Notes: generated by a model not told the origin, from the letters alone. 59,636 bases of DNA from JASLBX01 sp036374175 (GCA_036374175.1 DASUUH010000105.1:1-59636), one strand, 5' to 3'. Shown: positions 43,372-53,057, counted from the first letter of the stretch. Program-made: numbers and translations.

Positions 43372-44384
43372 TGCCCAGCATGACCATGGCGCAGGCGCTC
43401 AATGCAGCTTTGCGCGATGCCATGACCGCCGACGAGTCGGTCGTGATGTTCGGCGAGGACGTCGGAACGCTCGGCGGCGTCTTCCGCGTCACTGATGGGC
43501 TGGCCCGCGACTTCGGCGAAGACCGCTGCTTCGACACGCCGCTGGCCGAAAGCGGCATCGTGGGATTCGCCCTTGGCATGGCGACGAACGGATTCAAGCC
43601 CGTGGTCGAGATGCAGTTCGACGCCTTCGCCTACCCGGCATTCGAGCAGCTCGTCTCGCATGTGGCCAAGATGCGCAACCGCACGCGGGGTGCGTTGACC
43701 GTCCCCATGGTCATCCGGGTGCCGTATGCCGGCGGTATCGGTGGGGTCGAGCACCACAGCGACTCGTCCGAGGCGTACTACGCCCACACGCCAGGACTGA
43801 AGGTCGTCACTCCGGCCACCGTCGAGGACGCGTACTCCCTGCTCCGCGAGGCCATCGCCGATCCGGACCCGGTCGTATTTATGGAGCCGAAGAAGCTGTA
43901 CTGGTCGAAGGCCGAGGTGTCGCTTCCGGTGCAGACCGAGCCGTTCGGCCGCGCGGTAGCCCGGCGTCAAGGCACTGACGCGACGCTGGTGGCCTACGGT
44001 CCGACGGTGCCCGTGGCGCTCGAGGCAGCGACCGCGGCGCAAGACGAAGGCTGGGACCTGGAGGTCGTCGATCTGCGCACGATCGTCCCGTTCGACGACG
44101 ACACCGTGGCCGAATCGGTGCGCAAGACCGGCCGCTGCGTTGTGGTATCCGAGTCGGCGGGCTTCGCCGGTGTTGGAGCCGAGATAACCGCGCGGGTGCA
44201 AGAACGCTGCTTCCATTCCCTGGCGGCGCCGGTTCTGCGGGTCACCGGATGGGACATCCCCTACCCGCCGCCGATAGTCGAGAAGCACCACCTGCCCGGC
44301 GTCGACCGGGTGCTCGACACCGTCGCTCGCCTGCAATGGGACGACGAACCCGACCACCGGTTCCTCGCGGCGGTGTCGGCATGA
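43371..44384 (+). CDS. 2-oxoacid dehydrogenase E1 component, beta subunit
   Basis: This 337-aa subunit pairs with the preceding alpha subunit to form the heterotetrameric E1. Hallmarks are MFGEDVGTLGGVFRVTDGLA, DTPLAESGIVGFALGMA, QFDAFAYPAFEQLVSH and the C-terminal transketolase-like domain ending PYPPPIVEKHHLPGVDRVLD. The ATG at 43371 overlaps the alpha stop (TGATG), and its stop overlaps the E2 start (ATGA), so the three genes are coupled. Confidence 0.93.
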   Translation: MPSMTMAQALNAALRDAMTADESVVMFGEDVGTLGGVFRVTDGLARDFGEDRCFDTPLAESGIVGFALGMATNGFKPVVEMQFDAFAYPAFEQLVSHVAKMRNRTRGALTVPMVIRVPYAGGIGGVEHHSDSSEAYYAHTPGLKVVTPATVEDAYSLLREAIADPDPVVFMEPKKLYWSKAEVSLPVQTEPFGRAVARRQGTDATLVAYGPTVPVALEAATAAQDEGWDLEVVDLRTIVPFDDDTVAESVRKTGRCVVVSESAGFAGVGAEITARVQERCFHSLAAPVLRVTGWDIPYPPPIVEKHHLPGVDRVLDTVARLQWDDEPDHRFLAAVSA

Positions 44385-45778
44385 CCTCTGACAACGACCC
44401 GGTGATCATCGGCAGTTCGCGGGCTATGCAGCCGGAAAGTGCCGATGATCAGCAGGTGTTTCGGTTGCCGGATCTCGGCGAGGGGTTGACCGAGGCCGAG
44501 ATTCTCAGCTGGCGGGTGACCGAAGGTGAGACGGTCGGCGTGGACGACATCGTCGTGGAGGTCGAGACGGCCAAGGCGGCGGTCGAGGTCCCTTGCCCGT
44601 ACGCAGGAACGGTCGCATCCCTGCACGGCGCGCCAGGAGACATGATCGCCGTGGGCGAGCCGCTGCTGACCATCGTGCCGCTGGATGATCCAGCCGCTCG
44701 GGCCGCTGAGGTCGTCCGGACCGAAGAACGAGCCGGTTCCGGTGCGGTCCTGGTGGGCTACGGCACCGGGTCCAGCAGCCGGTCGGCCGGCCGGGCTGCC
44801 CGCCGCGCACGCCGTGGAGTGGCGCCGGCCGGCGCCAACGGGTCAGCTCACGCCACGGCGTCGCCGAAGGCTCCTTCTCCGCCGCGCAGTTCCGGTTCGC
44901 CCGAGCTTCCAGCCGCCACGGCTGCACCTCGGGTGATATCGCCGGTGGTGCGCCGGCTTGCCCGGGACCGCGGCCTCAACCTCGCCGAGTTGAGCGGATC
45001 CGGACCAGCAGGTGTGATCTTGCGACGCGACGTCGAGGCCGCCTTGAGCGCACCCCCTGCAACGCAGGTCCCAGATGCCCGCGCCACCGGCGAGTTGGCG
45101 GAGCAGCGTGTACCGCTTCGCGGCGTGCGCCGGATGATCGCCGACAAGATGTCGACCAGCCGCCGGGAAATCCCAGAGGTGACGGTGTGGGTCGATGTCG
45201 ACGCCACCGGTCTGATCGAAGCTCGGGAGGCGTTGCGCGCGTCTCACCCCAACGTCGGCCTGATGGCGCTACTGGCCCGCTTCGTCGTGGCCGGATTGAC
45301 GCGTTATCCGGAACTCAACGCGTCGGTCGACGGCGACGAGATCGTCCAGCACGGCCATGTCAACCTCGGCTTCGCTGCCCAAACCGACCGGGGTCTGGTG
45401 GTACCTGTCGTCAAGAACGCACATCACAAGACGACCGTGCAACTGGGCGAGGAGATTTCCCGGCTGACCAACGCAGCGCGCGACGGCAAGGTGGAGCCGG
45501 GTGAACTCACCGGCGGCACTGTCACGTTGAACAACTACGGCGTGTTCGGCGTCGACGGCTCGACCCCGATCATCAACCATCCGGAGGCGGCCCTGATCGG
45601 GGTAGGCCGAATCGTCGACAAACCATGGGTCGTCGATGGCCAGCTCGCGGTCAGAAAGGTCACCCAGCTTTCGCTGACGTTCGACCACCGGGTATGCGAC
45701 GGAGGTACGGCGGGCGGTTACCTGCGGTATATCGCAGACTGCGTCGAACGACCACTCGGCCTGCTTGCCGACCTGTAG
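44381..45778 (+). CDS. 2-oxoacid dehydrogenase E2 component (dihydrolipoamide acyltransferase)
   Basis: This 465-aa E2 carries one lipoyl domain (residues about 25-105) with lipoyl Lys in VEVETAKAAVEVPCPYAG, an Ala/Pro/Ser-rich linker, a peripheral subunit-binding domain (ISPVVRRLARDRGLNLAELSGSG), and the acyltransferase core with active-site FDHRVCDGG (HxxxDG). The linker contains a basic block (GRAARRARRG). The ATG at 44381 overlaps the E1beta stop; the in-frame ATG at 44426 is an alternative. No E3 gene follows, so a shared E3 elsewhere must serve the complex. Confidence 0.93.
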   Translation: MTSDNDPVIIGSSRAMQPESADDQQVFRLPDLGEGLTEAEILSWRVTEGETVGVDDIVVEVETAKAAVEVPCPYAGTVASLHGAPGDMIAVGEPLLTIVPLDDPAARAAEVVRTEERAGSGAVLVGYGTGSSSRSAGRAARRARRGVAPAGANGSAHATASPKAPSPPRSSGSPELPAATAAPRVISPVVRRLARDRGLNLAELSGSGPAGVILRRDVEAALSAPPATQVPDARATGELAEQRVPLRGVRRMIADKMSTSRREIPEVTVWVDVDATGLIEAREALRASHPNVGLMALLARFVVAGLTRYPELNASVDGDEIVQHGHVNLGFAAQTDRGLVVPVVKNAHHKTTVQLGEEISRLTNAARDGKVEPGELTGGTVTLNNYGVFGVDGSTPIINHPEAALIGVGRIVDKPWVVDGQLAVRKVTQLSLTFDHRVCDGGTAGGYLRYIADCVERPLGLLADL

Positions 45779-45859
45779 GTCCAGTCCCACAAGGGCCGGG
45801 ATGGGATCCAGCGGGGCTGCTCTGCTGCTCATTCTCGGGCCTCCATTCTTGCGACCCGC

Positions 45860-46879
45860 GTGCAGACCGTCGCCTACGCTGCCAAGGTGGGCCTGAACGG
45901 ACGGCACTGGGAAGGCGTGCGGCTGCACGTAGTCACGGGCAAAGGCGGCACCGGCAAAACGACGGTTGCGGCAGCACTCGCCCTCGCCCTCGCTGCGGGA
46001 GGGCAAAAGGTGGCTCTCGTTGAGGTCGAAGAGCGGCAAGGGTTGGCGCAACTGTTCGACGTCCCGCCGTTGCCGTATGCCGAGCGGAAGCTAGCCGTCG
46101 CACCCCGAGGGGGCGATGTCTACGGCCTCGCGGTCGACGCCCACGAGGCGATGCACGAGTACCTGGAGATGTACTACCACCTCGGCCGCGCCGGGCGCGC
46201 ACTCGATCGGATGGGGGTCGTCGACTTCGCCACTACCGTCGCGCCAGGGCTGCGCGACGTGCTTCTGACCGGCAAGACGTACGAGGTCACACGCAGGCGC
46301 ACGGCCAGCGGCAGTCCGGTCTACGACGCGGTAGTGCTCGATGCTCCTCCGACGGGACGGATTACCCGCTTCCTCAACGTGACGGCCGCCGTGACCTCCC
46401 TGGCCCGCGTCGGCCCGGTGAACAAACATGCCCGAGTGACCATGGATCTGATCCGCAGCCCGGAAACAGCGGTTCACGTCGTCACGCTGCTCGAGGAGAT
46501 GCCGGTGCAGGAGACCCTCGACGCGATCGATGAACTGCGCGATACCGAAATCCCGGTTGGGGCGGTCATTGTCAACCAGGTTCGCGAGCACTACCTCGAC
46601 AGCCGCGAACTCGTCGCCGCACGGCGTGGACAGCTGGATCTGGACGCCGTTCGGGACGGTCTGTCCGCAGCTGGACTCGACGCGACGGAGGCCGCGGTCG
46701 AGCAACTCGTCGCGGACGCCGCCGACCACGCCGAGCGCGTCGCGCTGGAGGCCGACCAACGCGCCCTCATTGAGAAGGCCGGACGGCCGGTCTACGAGCT
46801 GCCGCGCGTCGCGGCGGGTATAGACCTCACGGCCCTGTACGAGCTTGCCGAAGCGCTCGCCGACCAGGGGGCTTCATGA
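45860..46879 (+). CDS. ArsA/Get3-like ATPase, first of a pair
   Basis: This 339-aa P-loop ATPase of the ArsA/GET3 group has the deviant Walker A VTGKGGTGKTTVAAALAL, switch sequences DAPPTGRITRFL and LVEVEERQGLAQLFDVPPLP. It is the counterpart of mycobacterial Rv3679, which from memory pairs with Rv3680. No arsenite-binding cysteines are seen, so arsenic transport is unlikely. Its role is not established; protein targeting or metabolic signalling have been proposed for homologues. The GTG at 45860 was kept because relatives have a comparable N-terminal extension. Confidence 0.88.
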   Translation: MQTVAYAAKVGLNGRHWEGVRLHVVTGKGGTGKTTVAAALALALAAGGQKVALVEVEERQGLAQLFDVPPLPYAERKLAVAPRGGDVYGLAVDAHEAMHEYLEMYYHLGRAGRALDRMGVVDFATTVAPGLRDVLLTGKTYEVTRRRTASGSPVYDAVVLDAPPTGRITRFLNVTAAVTSLARVGPVNKHARVTMDLIRSPETAVHVVTLLEEMPVQETLDAIDELRDTEIPVGAVIVNQVREHYLDSRELVAARRGQLDLDAVRDGLSAAGLDATEAAVEQLVADAADHAERVALEADQRALIEKAGRPVYELPRVAAGIDLTALYELAEALADQGAS

Positions 46880-48006
46880 AGGCTCCACCACGCCTCGAAA
46901 TCGATCGGCTGCTCGGCGACGCACGAGTCCGGATCATCGTGACGTGTGGGTCCGGTGGGGTCGGCAAGACGACGACCGCAGCCGCGTTGGCTGTCCGGGC
47001 TGCCGAGCAGGGCCGTCAAACCGTCGTGCTCACCATCGACCCGGCGCGCCGGCTAGCTCATTCCATGGGCTTGATCGAACTCGACAACGTCCCGCGGAAG
47101 GTTCACAGCATCGATCAGTCGGCGGGCGGCCGCCTCGACGCGATGATGCTCGACATGAAGCGGACGTTCGACGAGGTCGTGGAGTCGCACACGACGCCGG
47201 AGCGAGCCCGCCAGATCCTGGCCAACCCGTTCTACCAGGCGCTCTCCTCCTCATTCGCCGGTACGCAGGAGTACATGGCGATGGAGAAGCTGGGTCAGCT
47301 GCGGCAACGTGACGAGTGGGATCTCATCGTCGTTGATACGCCACCGTCGCGGTCGGCGCTGGACTTCCTGGACGCTCCGGAGCGGCTCGGATCGTTTCTG
47401 GACGGGCGACTCATCCGGCTGCTCACCGCTCCCGCCCGAGCGGGGGGACGGGCGTACATTCGTGTCTTCTCAATGGGCATGGCCATGCTGACATCCGCAT
47501 TTACCAAGATCCTCGGCGGTGAGCTGCTGCGCGACGTCCAGACCTTCGTCTCGGCGCTCGACACGATGTTCGGCGGCTTTCGCGAACGGGCGGACGACAC
47601 GTACGCCCTGCTGAAGCGCCCAGAGACGGCGTTCGTCGTGGTCGCGATCCCGCAGCCGGACGCCCTCCGCGAGGCGTCCTACTTCGTCGAACGCCTGGAG
47701 GCGGACGGCATGCCGCTGTCCGGATTGCTCCTCAACCGGGTGCATACCGACAACCCCGGGGGAATCAGTGAGGACGAGGCGCGAGCTGCCATCGAGCGGC
47801 TGGCCGGCCAGCCCGACCACCAGCTAACAGCGGCCCTGCTGAGGATTCACGCTGAGCGGCTGACCCTGGCCAACCAGGACCGCCGCCTGGCCGAGCGCTT
47901 CACTGCCGCCCACCCGCTTGTTCCGGTCACCCAGGTGCCGGCCCTCGCCGGCGATGTTCACGACCTGTCTGGCTTGCGCGAGATGGGCGACCTTTTTTCC
48001 CGTTGA
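46876..48006 (+). CDS. ArsA/Get3-like ATPase, second of a pair
   Basis: This 376-aa partner has Walker A CGSGGVGKTTTAAALAV, VVLTIDPARRLAHSMGL, EYMAMEKLGQLRQRDEWD and VVDTPPSRSALDFLDAPERL. It overlaps the first ATPase gene by 4 nt, indicating a heterodimer, as for Rv3679/Rv3680. Between the switch regions there is a hydrophobic segment (FSMGMAMLTSAFTKILGG) that in Get3 would be the client-binding groove. Convergent with wblA; the two stops are 15 nt apart. Confidence 0.88.
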   Translation: MKAPPRLEIDRLLGDARVRIIVTCGSGGVGKTTTAAALAVRAAEQGRQTVVLTIDPARRLAHSMGLIELDNVPRKVHSIDQSAGGRLDAMMLDMKRTFDEVVESHTTPERARQILANPFYQALSSSFAGTQEYMAMEKLGQLRQRDEWDLIVVDTPPSRSALDFLDAPERLGSFLDGRLIRLLTAPARAGGRAYIRVFSMGMAMLTSAFTKILGGELLRDVQTFVSALDTMFGGFRERADDTYALLKRPETAFVVVAIPQPDALREASYFVERLEADGMPLSGLLLNRVHTDNPGGISEDEARAAIERLAGQPDHQLTAALLRIHAERLTLANQDRRLAERFTAAHPLVPVTQVPALAGDVHDLSGLREMGDLFSR

Positions 48007-48021
48007 TCGTCGGCCTGGCCG

Positions 48022-48312
48022 TCACCCAGCACGGGCAAGATCGTAGTCGCGGCGGGCGGACTCCAGCAGCGACCGCCAGGATGCCACCAGCGGGCGTCGG
48101 CGAAGCAACGCTCTTCGCTCCCGCTCGGTCATACCTCCCCAGATCCCAAACTCGATGTGATTGTCGAGCGCGTCTGCAAGGCATTCGGTTCGCACCGGGC
48201 AGCCCATGCAGACCGCCTTGGCGCGGTTCTGGGCGGCGCCCTGGACGAAGAGCTCATCAGGCTCTGCGCCCCTGCACGCGGCCTCACTTGGCCAATCGAT
48301 AACCCACGTCAT
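48022..48312 (-). CDS. wblA: WhiB-family iron-sulfur regulator (WblA/WhiB4-like)
   Basis: This 96-aa WhiB-like protein shows four cysteines for a redox-sensitive 4Fe-4S cluster: C13 (SEAACRG), C35 and C38 (VCMGCPV) and C44 (RTECLADA). The GIWGG turn (FGIWGGMTERERRALL) and a basic C-terminus for DNA binding follow. Its location between the ArsA-like pair and the class A PBP matches Streptomyces wblA (SCO3579) and mycobacterial whiB4, regulators of development, antibiotic production and oxidative stress. A perfect 14-bp palindrome lies about 32 nt upstream. Confidence 0.92.
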   Translation of the reverse strand: MTWVIDWPSEAACRGAEPDELFVQGAAQNRAKAVCMGCPVRTECLADALDNHIEFGIWGGMTERERRALLRRRPLVASWRSLLESARRDYDLARAG

Positions 48313-48343
48313 TCGGTTGTCCCCCGTCTAGCTGGATCTTGCG

Positions 48344-48357
48344 GAGTCACGTGACTC
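48344..48357. promoter_or_regulatory. Perfect 14-bp palindrome upstream of wblA
   Basis: GAGTCACGTGACTC is a perfect palindrome 31 nt upstream of the wblA ATG and about 200 nt upstream of the PBP gene. It may be an operator or lie within the wblA leader. The rest of the 246-nt divergent region is AT-richer (for example GAAAACGGTATGAG, AAATAAGATCAACC), as expected of promoters, but no -35/-10 pair is unambiguous. Confidence 0.5.
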
Positions 48358-48558
48358 AGCGTTCACCGTGAGAAAACGGTATGAGAAACGCCAGGTCAGT
48401 CAATAGGGCCGATCGAACCAAATAAGATCAACCAATCGATGGATAGACGGCTCAGCACTCGCGGGCATATACTGTGCCGCGGCTTGATCACTACTATCGG
48501 TGTGAGCCACCGTCGGTGCTTGTGCGCCCGGGACGGAAACAGGATCTAGGCTGTGCGC

Positions 48559-50958
48559 ATGGGAGTGTTCAGCCCCGCGGCGGTGATCGTCGCGATTCGC
48601 CGGCTGTTGTCGATCGTTGGCATCAGCGCTCTTGGCGGTGTGCTGGTGGCTGGGCTGGCCCTGCCCCTCGCCGCTGGCCTCGGCCTGACCGCACGCACCG
48701 GCGTCGAGGCGTTCAACGGCATGACCGAAGACCTCGAGATCACACCGCTGGCGGTCCGCTCCCGCATGGTTGATAACGAAGGCCGCACGCTGGCGATCTT
48801 CTACGAAGAAAACCGTATCTACACCAAGCTCGACAAAGTCGCGCCGGTGATGATCGACGCGACGCTCGCCATCGAAGACCATCGATTCTTCGAGCATGGT
48901 CCACTGGACCTGCAGGGCACGACACGGGCACTCCTCAGCAATCTCGAAGCCGGCGAGACGGTCGGCGGCGGCTCAACGTTGACCCAGCAGTACGTCAAGC
49001 TCGTGCTCTTGGATCAGGCCAAAACCCCGGAAGAACGCGCGGCCGTCCTGGCCGACACCGGGCCTGAGGGATACATGCGTAAGCTTCGCGAGTTGCGGAT
49101 GGCGGTAAACATCGAGCGCGAGTACACCAAGGAAGAGATCCTCGAGCGGTACCTGAACATCGCCAACTTCGGCGGCCCGTCCGGGCGCGCCAACTACGGG
49201 GTGGAGGCGGCCGCTCGCTACTACTTCTCCACAAAAGCGTCTGACCTGACGTTGACGCAGGCCGCCACACTGGCCGGGCTCGTCCAGCGCCCTTCGGCGT
49301 ACGAACCGACCAGCAATCCGGAGGCCGCGATCGGCCGCCGCAACACCGTGCTTACTCGGATGGCCGAAGTAGGGATGATCAGCGAGCACGAGGCGGCGGA
49401 AGCCCGCAAAGCCGATCTCGGACTTGAGATCACCGAGACGCCGAGTGGCTGTGTATCGTCCTGGGCCCCGTGGTTCTGCGACTACGCGGTCGCCGAACTC
49501 ATGGAGATGGAGGAACTCGGCGAGACCCGTGAACAGCGGGAGCAACTCCTCATGCGTGGGGGCTTGACGATAAAGACGACGCTCGACCGCGATATCCAGC
49601 GTGCTGCCGACAAGGAGATGTCCAAGCAGATCGCACCGAAAGACAGCGCCATCGGCACCTTGGCCTCCGTCGAACCAAGTACCGGTTACATCAAGGCCTT
49701 GGCCAATTCGCGCAAGTACGGCCCTGAAGGCAAGGGCTACTCCATGATCAATTACGCCGTGGACAAGAAGTACGGCAACTCCAACGGCATTCAGGCCGGG
49801 TCCGCCTTCAAGCCGTACGTGCTGGCGGCGGCGATCAAGCAGGGCAAATCTCTGAACCTGCGGATAAACGCACCCCAGCAGATCAACATGGCCGGCAAGA
49901 AGTTCAAGATCTGCTGGAATGACAACACGATCTACACGGCGGACCGCGACTACCGGCCACAGAACTCCACGCGGGGCGGCAACATCACCATGCGCCAAGC
50001 GACCGAGTGGTCGACCAACACGTACTACGTGCAATTGCTGCAGCAGACGGGCATCTGTGAACCGGCCAAGATCGCTCAGAAAGCCGGCGTCTGGAAACAG
50101 GTCCCGAAGACCCGCGAGCCCCAGCCGCTCGATCAGGTGGCGTCCTTCACGCTCGGCTCCAACACCGTGTCACCGCTCGGGATGGCCGGCGGCTACGGCA
50201 TGTTCGCCAACCGTGGCAAGTACTGCGCATCGCACGCCATCGTAGAAGTCGTCCGGAGCGGCAAGACCATCATCGAACGCGAGCCCGACTGCACGCGGGT
50301 GCTCGACAAAGGCGTCGCCGACGGCGTCAATGACGTACTTCGGGGCGTGATCGAGACGCCAGGCGCGACCGGAAACCGGATGCGGCTCGACGACGACCGG
50401 ATTGCGGCCGGCAAGACCGGCACGACAAATAAGTCGGTTGCCGTCTGGTTCGTCGGCTATACGCCGCAGCTTTCGACGGCCGTCGCAGTGGCTGATCTCG
50501 AGGGTAAGCAGACGACTCTCGACGGACGGACGTACAACGGCACGCACATCCCGGTCGCGTGTGGTGGCTGCATCCCCGGCCCGATCTGGCGTGCATTCAT
50601 GGACAAAGCGCTTGACGGTGAGCCGAAGGAGAAGTTCAAGAAGCCCAACCCCAAGATCGTGCGCGGGGTCGACGAGCGAGTACCGGACGTGCGGGGCGTC
50701 AGCGCCGACTCGGCCCGTGCCGAGCTCAAGGACGCGGGATTCGATTCGCACATCGCCGGCGAGGTTGCTTCGGCGCTTTCCGCCGGATTGGTCGTATCGA
50801 CAGACCCCGGTGGCGGCACCCTGTACGCCTCAGGCAGCAGTATCGGCCTGTACATCAGTACCGGCGTGCCACCCGCCGACGATGACGACGACCGCGACGA
50901 CGGAGATCGTGGCAACGAAGGCCGTAGCGAAGGCAACGGTCCTCCGGACGAGACGTAG
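48559..50958 (+). CDS. Class A penicillin-binding protein with C-terminal PASTA domain (PonA2-like)
   Basis: This 799-aa bifunctional peptidoglycan synthase has one N-terminal membrane anchor, a GT51 glycosyltransferase domain (catalytic Glu in IEDHRFFEHGPLD, then GGSTLTQQYVKL) and a transpeptidase domain with SxxK as Ser-Ala-Phe-Lys in QAGSAFKPYV, SxN in EWSTNTYYV and KTG in AAGKTGTTNKS. One PASTA domain follows at about residues 710-775 (VPDVRGVSADSARAEL, STDPGGGTL), then an acidic, Asp-rich tail. This is the PonA2 arrangement of Rv3682. The ATG at 48559 and GTG at 48553 are both possible starts. Confidence 0.95.
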   Translation: MGVFSPAAVIVAIRRLLSIVGISALGGVLVAGLALPLAAGLGLTARTGVEAFNGMTEDLEITPLAVRSRMVDNEGRTLAIFYEENRIYTKLDKVAPVMIDATLAIEDHRFFEHGPLDLQGTTRALLSNLEAGETVGGGSTLTQQYVKLVLLDQAKTPEERAAVLADTGPEGYMRKLRELRMAVNIEREYTKEEILERYLNIANFGGPSGRANYGVEAAARYYFSTKASDLTLTQAATLAGLVQRPSAYEPTSNPEAAIGRRNTVLTRMAEVGMISEHEAAEARKADLGLEITETPSGCVSSWAPWFCDYAVAELMEMEELGETREQREQLLMRGGLTIKTTLDRDIQRAADKEMSKQIAPKDSAIGTLASVEPSTGYIKALANSRKYGPEGKGYSMINYAVDKKYGNSNGIQAGSAFKPYVLAAAIKQGKSLNLRINAPQQINMAGKKFKICWNDNTIYTADRDYRPQNSTRGGNITMRQATEWSTNTYYVQLLQQTGICEPAKIAQKAGVWKQVPKTREPQPLDQVASFTLGSNTVSPLGMAGGYGMFANRGKYCASHAIVEVVRSGKTIIEREPDCTRVLDKGVADGVNDVLRGVIETPGATGNRMRLDDDRIAAGKTGTTNKSVAVWFVGYTPQLSTAVAVADLEGKQTTLDGRTYNGTHIPVACGGCIPGPIWRAFMDKALDGEPKEKFKKPNPKIVRGVDERVPDVRGVSADSARAELKDAGFDSHIAGEVASALSAGLVVSTDPGGGTLYASGSSIGLYISTGVPPADDDDDRDDGDRGNEGRSEGNGPPDET

Positions 50959-50972
50959 CGGGCTCGGACTCC

Positions 50973-52412
50973 TCACCTGATCGCTCTGCGCTCGGCCGAC
51001 ATCGGCGGCTGGTACTCGCCGACCAATGTACGGTGCCACCACGCGCCGGTCTCGCGACGCTCCTGCCTCGTAGAGAAGCGATAGCGATAGAGGACAGCCC
51101 GCACGTACGCCGGCGGCTCGTCCGGGAACGGGTTGCGCCGGAGCAGCTTGAGCGTCGCCCGGTCGTTCTGGAGCAGCTTGGCCAACAGACGTTCGAACCA
51201 GGGCTCGGCGTAACCGCGTGAGAGCGCCGCGAACCACATCAGCCAATCCAGGCGCAAGTGGTACGGCGCGACCTGCGGCGGGCGCCGCCCAACGTTCGTT
51301 GGCTTGCCCTTGAATTCGTACTCGCGCCACTCGGTGGCCGCGCCGAGCGACCGGCTGTTCGTCCCCTCGATGACCACCTCGTACCGGGTGAGCGTGATGC
51401 TGCCGAATGCGCCGTAGGTGTTGACCAGGTGCAGCGGCGTGAAGCTGTAGTTCATCCGCTGCTGGGGCGACATCAGGTTACGGACCGGCCAGTAGCTGAG
51501 GACGACGATCAGCAATCCAACGGCGATTACGATCGCCCGGAACCACGCCGGCTGCGGCTCAAGTTCGGCCGGGCGCTCGATCGGCAGCACCGCGCCGAGC
51601 AGGCCGTCACCCAGCGCGGGGAGGGCGATAACGATCGTCAACGTGTTGAGCCAGGAGAAGTTGCCGCTGAGCACCAGCCAGGCCTGCGTGATAATGATCA
51701 AGAGTGCGGCCACCCCCGCCACTGGCTGTGGTGTGAACAGCAGGAATGGGACGGCCAGCTGAGTGAGGTGGTTCGCCGCCACCTCCACCCTGTGCAGTGG
51801 CTGGGGCAACCGGTGGAAGTACCAGCTCAGCGGGTTGGGCATGGGCTGGGTCTCGTGGTGGTAGTACAGGCACGTCAGGTCGCGCCAGCAGCGGTCGCCA
51901 CGCATCTTGATGAGTCCGGCACCGAACTCCAGCCGGAACAGCACCCACCGGAATGCGAACAGGATGAGCAGCGGCGGCGCGATGGTTGATGGTCCGAGGA
52001 AGATGGCCAGGAAGCCCACCTCGCACAGCAGCGACTCCCAGCCGAAGGCGTACCACAGCTGCCCGACATTGAGGATCGACACGTAGAAGATCCACAACAG
52101 CGTCCACACCGCCATGTGCGCGGGCAGCGGCAGACCGTCGGCCAACCCGACCAGCAGTGCCGCCGACACCGCGACTCCCACCCACGCAAGCGCGGCGAAG
52201 AACCGGTCGCTGTAATAGACGTGGAACAGGCTCGGCGAGCGGCGGAACGGCGTGCGCGCGAGGTAGGCCGGGATAGGCAACAAGCCGCGTGAACCAAGTA
52301 GCGCACGGAACTGGTTCGCGGCATTCAGAAACGCGACCAGGTACACCGCGGCCAGCGCCCGCTGGAACACCAACCGGCTCAGCCAGTAACCGTCAGCGGC
52401 GAGCCAGTCCAC
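50973..52412 (-). CDS. Lipase-maturation-factor-family membrane protein
   Basis: This 479-aa polytopic protein has about eight membrane helices, LMKWGDxCW-like conserved sequence FGAGLIKMRGDRCWRDLTCL, YHHETQPMPNPLSWY and a large C-terminal soluble part with GTNSRSLGAATEWREYEFKG and PYHLRLDWLMWFAA. These are the marks of the LMF1-type family (DUF1222), which in vertebrates helps lipases mature in the ER; the bacterial function is unknown. It is convergent with the PBP gene with a 14-nt gap. Its insertion at the end of the core backbone block is lineage specific. Confidence 0.88.
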   Translation of the reverse strand: MDWLAADGYWLSRLVFQRALAAVYLVAFLNAANQFRALLGSRGLLPIPAYLARTPFRRSPSLFHVYYSDRFFAALAWVGVAVSAALLVGLADGLPLPAHMAVWTLLWIFYVSILNVGQLWYAFGWESLLCEVGFLAIFLGPSTIAPPLLILFAFRWVLFRLEFGAGLIKMRGDRCWRDLTCLYYHHETQPMPNPLSWYFHRLPQPLHRVEVAANHLTQLAVPFLLFTPQPVAGVAALLIIITQAWLVLSGNFSWLNTLTIVIALPALGDGLLGAVLPIERPAELEPQPAWFRAIVIAVGLLIVVLSYWPVRNLMSPQQRMNYSFTPLHLVNTYGAFGSITLTRYEVVIEGTNSRSLGAATEWREYEFKGKPTNVGRRPPQVAPYHLRLDWLMWFAALSRGYAEPWFERLLAKLLQNDRATLKLLRRNPFPDEPPAYVRAVLYRYRFSTRQERRETGAWWHRTLVGEYQPPMSAERRAIR

Positions 52413-52478
52413 CGGCCTGCTCCTGCCCCATGCCGTCGGAGGCTAACGCGATTTGCTGCCCTCGGGTGCGGGAACGAC

Positions 52479-52694
52479 CTACAGCTGAGCGGACCTGGCG
52501 ATCATCTCGGTCAACTTGCGCCGAACGGCGGGCTCGGTCCGTGCAACCACGCGCCGCTCGTCGACGGTCTGCCGCATCGACCTCGCCACGCTGTCGACCA
52601 CCCGGGCGACGTTGCGGGCTGGCACTGCTCCGGCATACTGCCGCACCAGCGACTGAGTGAGCTCGCGGAGTTCGTCGGCCTGCCGATCTCTCAT
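52479..52694 (-). CDS. Small three-helix-bundle protein
   Basis: This 71-aa predicted helical protein (MRDRQADELRELTQSLVRQYAGAVPA, VVDSVARSMRQTVDERRVVART, AVRRKLTEMIARSAQL) resembles the N-terminal 'three-helix bundle dimerization' domains found in front of arsenate-reductase-like phosphatases, but it is free-standing. The ATG at 52694 removes a non-conserved N-terminal extension present in the longer frame. Function is unknown. Confidence 0.65.
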   Translation of the reverse strand: MRDRQADELRELTQSLVRQYAGAVPARNVARVVDSVARSMRQTVDERRVVARTEPAVRRKLTEMIARSAQL

Positions 52695-53057
52695 GGCAAG
52701 CCCCATCCCCACCGGCGAGGTTCGGGGCAGGTGAGTGCCTCCATCGTGGACCTCCTGAAGTGACGGCAAGCCATACCAACATTCCCCGTGGCCACGCCAT
52801 GGTCCTAGGGCTTAAGCGCACACCCGGGAGAGTCGAAAGTCCCGGCTGCAGCCGTCACGGCACCACCTTCAGTACCTCACCTTTAGATTCCGGGCGGTCA
52901 CGACGATCGAACCAGTGGCGTAGTCCTCACCCCCGCGTACTCCGCAGTGGATTCAGCCGGCGTCAGTGCCGCCGTCGGTACGACTGCGCCGCAGTGACCC
53001 GTTCGAGGGCCATTCGTTCAGCGGCCACCAGCCGGTCACGTCGTCCATGTCGATCCC
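52695..53057. other. Gene-free stretch of about 360 nt
   Basis: It holds the upstream region of the small helical-protein gene and the 3' end of the YdeI-like gene. No ORF with a ribosome site, tRNA, clear palindrome or strong terminator was seen. Part of it (52806-52860) includes CTTAAG and a run of short CAC/GTG words, with no recognised structure. Confidence 0.4.

Noticed and set aside
43056..44357. Minus-strand open frame of 433 aa opposite the E1 genes
   Set aside because: It is a shadow of the E1 alpha and beta genes, which have intact TPP motifs.
45860..48006. ArsA-like pair considered as an arsenic resistance operon
   Set aside because: The metal-binding cysteines, ArsB, ArsR and ArsC are absent, and the genes sit in the conserved Rv3679-Rv3682-like context.
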